A stretch of DNA of 48,396 nucleotides from Actinomycetota bacterium (GTDB lineage: Bacteria > Actinomycetota > Acidimicrobiia > Acidimicrobiales > Ilumatobacteraceae), in assembly GCA_027730505.1 (NCBI GenBank), contig JAQCGT010000005.1, positions 1 through 48,396 of the forward strand, read 5' to 3'. The translations under genes and the position numbers were made by a program. Under the pieces are notes generated by a model. The model did not search any database. It saw only the letters and a program-made list of their open reading frames with translations, and was not told the DNA's origin. This document shows, one piece after another, positions 42,295-48,396 of the stretch (its first letter is position 1; every line of letters starts with the position of its first letter).

Positions 42295-43151
<857 letters not shown>

Positions 43152-43155
<4 letters not shown>

Positions 43156-43505
43156 GGTGATGGCCACTCGTCGGTCGATCGGCGAATTTCGATGATGTCG
43201 CCGACGCGCAGGCCCCAGCGGGCGAAAGCCCCTGCTTGCGCCTCGATGACCGATGTGGCGCCGAACACCGGCACGCCGAGGCGGTTGCGACGCATCCGTG
43301 TGGACTTCACCACCGCACCATCAGCGTCGAGATACGCGACATCGAGGTCGAACGACATCTTGAATGTGTGCACCCAGTTGCAGGGTTGTAGCACGAGTGC
43401 GCCATCGAGGTGATCAACGCCGATGAGTCCTCGGCGGCGTGAGCGTCGGTCATTCGCGATCTGTGCCGAGGCGAGCACGCGGTCCTCGTTCACGAGCCAA
43501 GCCAC
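43152..43505 (-). CDS. DUF192 family protein
   Basis: 117 residues with the DUF192 pattern: ERVLASAQIANDRRSRRRGLIG near the start (the usual RxxGLM region), PCNWVHTFKMSFDLDVAYLDADGAVV with the conserved H-T-x-x-M, and AFARWGLRVGD at the end. The family is a small beta fold of uncertain function. There is no signal peptide here, so it is probably cytoplasmic. Its stop overlaps the rsmI start, making it the head of a DUF192-rsmI-HAD unit. Confidence 0.88.
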
Positions 43506-43564
43506 TCTCCAAGTGTGCCATCAGCGCGGTGTTTCGAGCGGCTCAGATCTCCGCCGGCCGTCTG

Positions 43565-44653
<1,089 letters not shown>

Positions 44654-44662
44654 GGGCCGGTC

Positions 44663-44668
44663 ACGCTA
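44663..44668 (-). promoter_or_regulatory. Putative -10 element of ychF
   Basis: Minus-strand TAGCGT nine bases before the ychF ATG, directly after the hairpin cluster of the trxA 3' end, so ychF has its own promoter. Confidence 0.5.
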
Positions 44669-44684
44669 CCGGCGGGGTTGTCCG

Positions 44685-44722
44685 GGTTCTGGGGCGGGCG
44701 GGGGGCTGCCCGCCCCAGAACC
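44685..44722 (-). terminator. Perfect 15-bp hairpin downstream of trxA
   Basis: GGTTCTGGGGCGGGC (44685-44699) and its exact complement (44708-44722) flank an 8-base loop; in trxA RNA the loop is AGCCCCCC. Very stable, with no U-tract. It is the strongest inverted repeat I noticed in the window. Confidence 0.75.
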
Positions 44723-44727
44723 TCGGC

Positions 44728-44757
44728 GGTGATGTCGAGGGGGGCATCGACATCACC
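44728..44757 (-). terminator. Second hairpin downstream of trxA, 11 bp
   Basis: GGTGATGTCGA (44728-44738) pairs perfectly with TCGACATCACC (44747-44757) around GGGGGGCA, the same loop type as the hairpin before. Confidence 0.65.
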
Positions 44758-44791
44758 TCGGGGAATGGGGGATTCCCCGAGCCGGGGGCTC
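44757..44791 (-). terminator. Third hairpin and overlapping fourth hairpin at the trxA stop
   Basis: CTCGGGGAAT (44757-44766) pairs with ATTCCCCGAG (44772-44781) around five G. A second structure, GAGCC (44779-44783) with GGCTC (44787-44791), includes part of the trxA stop and shares three bases with the first, so the two exclude each other. Confidence 0.55.
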
Positions 44792-45158
44792 AGCTTTCGC
44801 TGGCCTCCTCGGCGATCTGGGCCTTGATTTCTTCCATATCGAGTTCACGAACCTGTCGGAGCAGATCGTCAAGGGCCGATTTGGGGAGTGCGCCGGGTTG
44901 GGAGAAGAGTTGCACGCCGTCGCGGAAGATCATGATCGTCGGAATCGACATGATCCCGAGGGCGCCGGCGAGTTGCTGTTCGGCCTCGGTGTCAACCTTG
45001 GCGAAGGTGACATCGGGGTTTTCCTCGCTCGTCTGCTCGAAGACGGGGGCGAACATCTTGCATGGTCCGCACCACTCGGCCCAGAAGTCGACCAAGGTGA
45101 TGCCATCAGCGGTCACCGTCTCCTCGAATGTGTCCATGGTGAGGGTGGTGGTGCTCAT
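44790..45158 (-). CDS. trxA: Thioredoxin
   Basis: 122 residues from the ATG at 45158, preceded by a GGAGAAG Shine-Dalgarno sequence; the upstream in-frame extension is not used. The active site is DFWAEWCGPCKMF, and the cis-Pro loop is MSIPTIMIF. The C-terminal tail is longer than in standard thioredoxins by about 15 residues and acidic (EEIKAQIAEEASES). It reduces cytoplasmic disulfides with thioredoxin reductase, which is not in this window. A SigR/SigH-type promoter lies upstream, and a chain of hairpins follows. Confidence 0.95.
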   Translation of the reverse strand: MSTTTLTMDTFEETVTADGITLVDFWAEWCGPCKMFAPVFEQTSEENPDVTFAKVDTEAEQQLAGALGIMSIPTIMIFRDGVQLFSQPGALPKSALDDLLRQVRELDMEEIKAQIAEEASES

Positions 45159-45213
45159 GATCGACTTCTCCAGAATTTTCGTGGCCAGTTTTTGACCGAC
45201 TCCAGACAAGTGC

Positions 45214-45239
45214 AACAGGCCTGAGTCCAGATCTATTCC
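45214..45239 (-). promoter_or_regulatory. SigR/SigH-like promoter upstream of trxA
   Basis: On the minus strand GGAAT (45239-45235) is followed after exactly 18 bases by GTT (45216-45214). This matches the GGAAT-N18/19-GTT consensus of the actinobacterial disulfide-stress sigma factors SigR (Streptomyces) and SigH (mycobacteria), which control thioredoxin genes. The leader would be about 50 bases, consistent with the SD-led trxA start. Confidence 0.65.
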
Positions 45240-45289
45240 GAACGTGTTCTGTGGTTGGGCGGCCCGGTGGGAGGGGCCGTTCGCCGCCG

Positions 45290-45295
45290 TAGACT
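45290..45295 (+). promoter_or_regulatory. Putative -10 element of bL37 gene
   Basis: TAGACT nine bases before the ATG at 45305; no SD; the preceding ATCCCT resembles the start context of the bS22 gene. Confidence 0.5.
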
Positions 45296-45304
45296 CCCAT
45301 CCCT

Positions 45305-45391
45305 ATGTCGAAGAAGACGAAGAAGCGCAAGGCCCGCCTGCGTCGCTCCAAGGCGAACCACGGCAAGCGGCCGAACATGGGTCGAGGCTGA
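45305..45391 (+). CDS. 50S ribosomal protein bL37
   Basis: A 28-residue basic peptide, MSKKTKKRKARLRRSKANH then GKRPNMGRG. The KANHGKRPN block is the hallmark of bL37, a small large-subunit protein known from mycobacterial ribosome structures (about 24 residues there). It is too short for usual gene calling. It is divergent from trxA and ends nine bases before the VOC gene. Together with bS22 it supports an actinobacterial host. Confidence 0.9.
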   Translation: MSKKTKKRKARLRRSKANHGKRPNMGRG

Positions 45392-45400
45392 CCCGTCACG

Positions 45401-46009
45401 ATGCCGACGGGTGACGCTCCTCTGGTGCAACTCGTCGTCGGAGGATCTGCAGAGCCTTGGCGAGTGCTGGGGCTTCCCGTGGTCGAAACGGCCGATGGGA
45501 TGGTTCTCCCCACATCTAATTGTCCGGTGATCTGGCCCGGCGGCGATCTGCCGTCGGGCTCTGTCATGTTGGCCGTCGAGCACGCTGCTGCTGACCAGAT
45601 CGATGGTCTGGCGCTGGCTCCCGTGGCAGAGACGGTGACGCCGGATTCCGGGTCGGCATTGAGCGTCGACCATCTGGTGATCAACACCGACGATCTCGAA
45701 CGGACATCTGGCGAGATCGAACGCGTAACCGGGCACCCACTGAAGCGAATCCGTGACGCCGGGGCATTCCGCCAAGGTTTCCACCGTCTTGGACGTGGGG
45801 GCCTGATCCTCGAAGTCGTCGATCGTCCGGGCGTGTCTGCGCCGCATTGTTGGGGTTTCGTGATCACCGTCGATGACCTCGACGCGCTGGTCGACGCGTC
45901 GAAGGGGCTCATCGGAGAGCCTCGTGACGCCGTGCAGCCTGGTCGCCGTATCGCAACGGTGGCCGAGGCAGCGGGACTCGGCATCGCTGTGGCGTTCATG
46001 ACGCGGTGA
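45401..46009 (+). CDS. VOC/glyoxalase-like superfamily protein
   Basis: 202 residues. The C-terminal half (about 85-200) has a VOC betaalphabetabetabeta module: LSVDHLVINTDDLERTSGEIERVTGHPLKRI (split: VDHLVINTDDLERT and TGHPLKRIRD), then QGFHRLGRGGLILEVVD, and a second unit beginning FVITVDDLDALV. The N-terminal half is a degenerate first module. Metal ligands His and Glu are present in the C-terminal half. Function is not predictable. The gene follows bL37 by nine bases and probably shares its transcript. Confidence 0.75.
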   Translation: MPTGDAPLVQLVVGGSAEPWRVLGLPVVETADGMVLPTSNCPVIWPGGDLPSGSVMLAVEHAAADQIDGLALAPVAETVTPDSGSALSVDHLVINTDDLERTSGEIERVTGHPLKRIRDAGAFRQGFHRLGRGGLILEVVDRPGVSAPHCWGFVITVDDLDALVDASKGLIGEPRDAVQPGRRIATVAEAAGLGIAVAFMTR

Positions 46010-46029
46010 CATCCATACCGGTCGAGCGT

Positions 46030-46035
46030 TACGCT
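46030..46035 (+). promoter_or_regulatory. Putative -10 element of L,D-transpeptidase gene
   Basis: TACGCT, eight bases before the ATG at 46044; no SD. Confidence 0.5.
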
Positions 46036-46043
46036 CAACCAGC

Positions 46044-46916
46044 ATGAGTCGGTCATCATTGACCGTCGGCGCCCTAGCGCTCACGATCCCCCTGATGCTC
46101 ACCTCGTGCGGAGGCTCCTCTGTCGAGCCGGTAGCCGAGGCCGCACCGACGACGTCGATGGAGCCGACGATTCCCAGTCTTGAGACGTCCGCTCCTGTGG
46201 CAACGTCGACCACCACCACGACGCCGCCCGTCGTCGATGGTGACTGTGAGATCTCGTCCGTGCTTCAGATCGGTGTCACCTCTGCTGAGGTGCTGTGCCT
46301 CGAGCGTCATCTCGGTGCCGCCGGCTGGTTCACCGGAGACCCGGACGCCGAGTTCGACGACGAAACCCGAGTGGCGGTCCGTGACTTCCAAGCCAACATC
46401 GACCCGGTGACCGGGATCATCGTCGACGGGATCGCTGGCCAGCAGACCGTCGAGTTGTTGGGGTTGTGGGTGACACCACCGCCGCCTGATCCTGATGAGT
46501 CGACGTGTGAGGGCATCGGCGATGCGGCAGTGATCGACCGCGAGTTCCAGCGGGCGTGGCTCTGCGCCGACGATGCGATCACCCACGTGTTCCCGATCAC
46601 CACGGCGTGGGACCAGCCCGACCCAGGCGACTATGAGGTGGAGCAGAAAGATCGCGAAGCGTCGTCGATCCTGACCGGGTCGTATTCGGAGATGAGCAAC
46701 TTCGTCGTGTTCACCTACGGCAAGTACCAGGGTGCACGGGTGGGGTTCCATTCGGTGCCCATCTACCCCGACGGCGAGTACGTACAGCCCCTTGAGTCGG
46801 TCGGCACTCCCGAACTGCGTGGCGACTCGAATGGTTGCATCCGGGCGCTACCGGACGATGCCGAGATGATCTGGGATCATCTCGACTTCGGTGACGTGGT
46901 GCGCGTCATCTCCTGA
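46044..46916 (+). CDS. L,D-transpeptidase-like lipoprotein with peptidoglycan-binding domain
   Basis: 290 residues. A signal peptide ends in the lipobox LTSC with lipid-attachment Cys22. A Ser/Thr-rich spacer leads to a PG-binding-1 domain (about 72-150: VLCLERHLGAAGWFTG, TRVAVRDFQ, GIIVDGIAGQQTVELLG). The YkuD-type catalytic domain (about 160-290) ends with GDSNGCIRALPDDAEMIW, where S262, G264, Cys265 and R267 match the S-x-G-C-x-R active site; a His lies in VGFHSVP. It would form 3-3 or related cross-links in the wall, or anchor proteins. It is convergent with the nuclease gene. Confidence 0.87.
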   Translation: MSRSSLTVGALALTIPLMLTSCGGSSVEPVAEAAPTTSMEPTIPSLETSAPVATSTTTTTPPVVDGDCEISSVLQIGVTSAEVLCLERHLGAAGWFTGDPDAEFDDETRVAVRDFQANIDPVTGIIVDGIAGQQTVELLGLWVTPPPPDPDESTCEGIGDAAVIDREFQRAWLCADDAITHVFPITTAWDQPDPGDYEVEQKDREASSILTGSYSEMSNFVVFTYGKYQGARVGFHSVPIYPDGEYVQPLESVGTPELRGDSNGCIRALPDDAEMIWDHLDFGDVVRVIS

Positions 46917-46948
46917 CGGGGATCAGTGCTGCCGGCAACTTCCGTCAG
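46913..46948. terminator. Bidirectional hairpin between L,D-transpeptidase and nuclease genes
   Basis: CTGACGG (46913-46919) pairs with CCGTCAG (46942-46948); both convergent stop codons are in the arms, and the loop contains the 8-base palindrome TGCCGGCA. Confidence 0.45.
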
Positions 46949-47889
46949 TCGTCTCGCTCGGCCTGTTCCGCGAGCCAGGCGGTGCCGGGTTCACACTCAG
47001 TCGAGTGTGGGCACCATCGACATGACGCTTGGGGTCGACGCTCAGGCTCGCGACCTTCGATCAGTTCAACAGCTCGGCCAAGCGCATCGAGGGTGCGGTG
47101 CGCGGCTGAGCGAAGGGTGTCGATGGTGACGTCTTCGACGACCGCCCGGCCGACATCGAGATAGAAGCCGGCCACCTTGCGTGGGGGGATCCCGACGCGC
47201 ATCGTCTCGAGCAGGGCGTAGAAGCGCAGGTCGTCGAGGTGGTTCGGCCACATGCCGCCGGTCTTCAAATCGATGATCACCTTGCGGGCTTCGCCGTTCT
47301 CCGCCCGGCCGAGAGTGAGATCGGTCTTGCCAGCGAGCACGATCGGACCCGACTCGGGCCAGCGCAGCGATGACTCAGCGACGGGGATGAAGCGCTTGTC
47401 GAGCGGTGGGAACGATTCGGTGAATTTCACCACCCGGTCGACGGCGGCGTTGACCAGATCGGCTCGGTCGGCTTCGGTCATCTGGGCGAGCCAGTCGCCG
47501 ATGTTGCCAGGGGCGTCGATGAGCCGTTCGATGGCTTCGGCGACGAGCGTGGCCGGAATGGGTTCACCCCGCCACCCGACGAGGAGTTCGATGGCGCGGT
47601 GGGCGACGGTGCCGGCAGCCAGCGCCGGAGTCCAGTCAAAGGGTGCCGGGTTGAGGTGGTGGTATTCGCAGCCGAGCACCGATGAGATGCGGGCTTTTGA
47701 GAGCCAGACCGTCTCGTCGCCGGCAGCGAGCACTCGTTCACCCAAATGATCGATGGCGTCCGCAAGATCAGAGGTGAGCGATGCGATGACGTCTGGGTCG
47801 AACACGACCGGGGTGGGGAAGCGGCGCAACATCTCGAGCGTGCGTTCTTGGGTGGGGTTGAGCACCGTTGGGGCGCGCTCGTCGCTCAT
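46945..47889 (-). CDS. RecB-like PD-(D/E)XK nuclease with candidate Fe-S cysteines
   Basis: 314 residues. Nuclease motifs: GTVAHRAIE (His97), VLAGKTDLTLG (D190) and VIIDLKTGG (D207, K209), then a QxxxY-like LRFYALL helix. Four cysteines, C74 near the N-terminus and C290, C293, C299 near the C-terminus (CRWCPHSTEC), are placed as in AddB, Cas4 and Dna2, where they hold a 4Fe-4S cluster. It is likely a single-strand DNA exonuclease in repair. No helicase or Cas gene is adjacent. The ATG at 47889 is seven bases after TAGGGT. Confidence 0.87.
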   Translation of the reverse strand: MSDERAPTVLNPTQERTLEMLRRFPTPVVFDPDVIASLTSDLADAIDHLGERVLAAGDETVWLSKARISSVLGCEYHHLNPAPFDWTPALAAGTVAHRAIELLVGWRGEPIPATLVAEAIERLIDAPGNIGDWLAQMTEADRADLVNAAVDRVVKFTESFPPLDKRFIPVAESSLRWPESGPIVLAGKTDLTLGRAENGEARKVIIDLKTGGMWPNHLDDLRFYALLETMRVGIPPRKVAGFYLDVGRAVVEDVTIDTLRSAAHRTLDALGRAVELIEGREPERRPQASCRWCPHSTECEPGTAWLAEQAERDD

Positions 47890-47896
47890 CGCCGTG

Positions 47897-47902
47897 ACCC
47901 TA
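47897..47902 (-). promoter_or_regulatory. Putative -10 element of PD-(D/E)XK nuclease gene
   Basis: Minus-strand TAGGGT, seven bases before the ATG. Confidence 0.5.
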
Positions 47903-47938
47903 GCGATGGCTGTGACACCCCGCCGTCAGGATGACGCC

Positions 47939-48304
47939 ATGACATCGTCCGCCGCCGACCACGACCGCTCATCCTCGCTTGATCTCGCCGGGGCGGTGCG
48001 GGTGATCGGGTCGGCGGCCAAGTCGATGGGTCTCGAGGCGCCCGGGTTCAGGTCGCCACCGCGTCTCGTCGGTGTCGATCGTTCGATCAGGCGGCGTCGT
48101 TCGCCGAGTGGTGGGACGTCGGCTGTCGTATCTGTTCGGGTGAAGGGACGGCCGTGGGTGGCGGTGTTGGCCGACATGATCGAGGGTGTTGTTGCGGCCA
48201 ACCGGTTGGCCGCGCCCGAGTCCGACCGCGTGCGCACCGAGTTGTGGTCACTACTCGAAGCCTCGCTCGACGCGACCAGCACCGACTCCCGCCGCGTGGC
48301 ATGA
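47939..48304 (+). CDS. Small hypothetical protein
   Basis: 121 residues from the ATG at 47939; the frame is open further upstream but overlaps the divergent nuclease gene there. The N-terminus is Ser/Asp-rich, the middle is Arg-rich (RSIRRRRSPSGG) and the C-terminal half is a strand followed by helices (SVRVKGRPWVAVLADMIEGVVAANRL, ELWSLLEASLD). No signal peptide or membrane helix. I do not recognise the family. It is located directly upstream of tRNA-Leu. Confidence 0.6.
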   Translation: MTSSAADHDRSSSLDLAGAVRVIGSAAKSMGLEAPGFRSPPRLVGVDRSIRRRRSPSGGTSAVVSVRVKGRPWVAVLADMIEGVVAANRLAAPESDRVRTELWSLLEASLDATSTDSRRVA

Positions 48305-48332
48305 GCTGGTGGCGACCTATCGTGGTCGTGTC

Positions 48333-48396
48333 GCCCGGGTGGTGGAATTGGCAGACACGGGGGGCTTAAACCCCCCTGGGGGCAACCCCGTACGGG
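48333..48396 (+). tRNA. tRNA-Leu (anticodon TAA), truncated by window edge
   Basis: Acceptor 5' strand GCCCGGG, D-arm GTG...CAC, a five-pair all-G:C anticodon stem with loop CTTAAAC (anticodon TAA), a long class II variable arm TGGGG-GCAA-CCCCG and the first strand of the T-arm are present. The sequence ends at the window edge before the T-loop and 3' acceptor strand. Confidence 0.9.

Noticed and set aside
45106-46219. Two long minus-strand frames over bL37, VOC and the L,D-transpeptidase start
   Set aside because: No recognisable domain, Arg/Ser-rich composition, and they run through the trxA promoter.

Overview
The window is chromosomal, high-G+C, gene-dense bacterial DNA, almost certainly from an actinobacterium and most like an Acidimicrobiia member. 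The evidence is a NucS mismatch endonuclease, a mycobacterial-type KGD protein (E2-like plus E1 2-oxoglutarate dehydrogenase in one chain), the tiny actinobacterial ribosomal proteins bS22 and bL37, an LLM-class oxidoreductase of the F420-using type, an SCO6745-family protein, and a core gene order matching that around Mycobacterium tuberculosis metS-tatD-rpfB-ksgA-ispE and pth-rplY-prs-glmU-mfd. Class assignment is inference. I see no insertion sequence, phage, CRISPR array or toxin-antitoxin pair.

Layout. 1-7.8 kb: end of a secreted or membrane-anchored protein gene, an LLM oxidoreductase, a thioesterase, a translationally coupled MFS transporter/methyltransferase pair, an NfeD-SPFH membrane pair, and an SDR gene with an SCO6745-like gene. 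7.8-16.4 kb: manA, nucS, then a leftward cluster ettA-cysQ-enoyl-CoA hydratase-UbiB-like kinase, then rightward EamA transporter and 2OG-Fe(II) oxygenase. 16.4-25.3 kb: kgd, a HAD hydrolase, a NYN-S1-histone-H1-like protein coupled to xth, a UvrD2-like helicase with HRDC domain, and a PH-domain membrane protein. 25.3-29.2 kb: alpha/beta hydrolase, alpha-methylacyl-CoA racemase-type enzyme, histidine phosphatase, lipoprotein-like protein and small membrane protein. 29.2-43.5 kb: the conserved housekeeping block mfd, pth, rplY, prs, glmU (uridylyltransferase half only), tRNA-Gln, bS22, ispE, rsmA, a secreted barrel-like protein, tatD, metG, thioesterase, HAD-IB phosphatase, rsmI, DUF192. 43.5-48.4 kb: ychF, a hairpin-filled spacer, trxA with a SigR/SigH-like promoter, bL37, VOC protein, L,D-transpeptidase lipoprotein, a PD-(D/E)XK nuclease with four cysteines, a small hypothetical gene and a tRNA-Leu cut by the window edge.

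How it works together. Most genes serve translation and its quality control (tRNAs, bS22, bL37, L25, Pth, RsmA, RsmI, MetG, EttA, YchF), genome maintenance (NucS, Mfd, Xth, UvrD2-like, PD-(D/E)XK), precursor synthesis (Prs, GlmU, IspE, ManA) and central or lipid metabolism. Operons are tight, with 1-4 base stop/start overlaps. Nineteen start codons sit 6-10 bases after a T-A-N3-T hexamer, which points to widespread leaderless or near-leaderless transcription. No gene-free stretch exceeds 300 bases. I found no obvious new multi-gene system; the best leads are regulatory architecture (promoters, hairpins) and a few unusual proteins.
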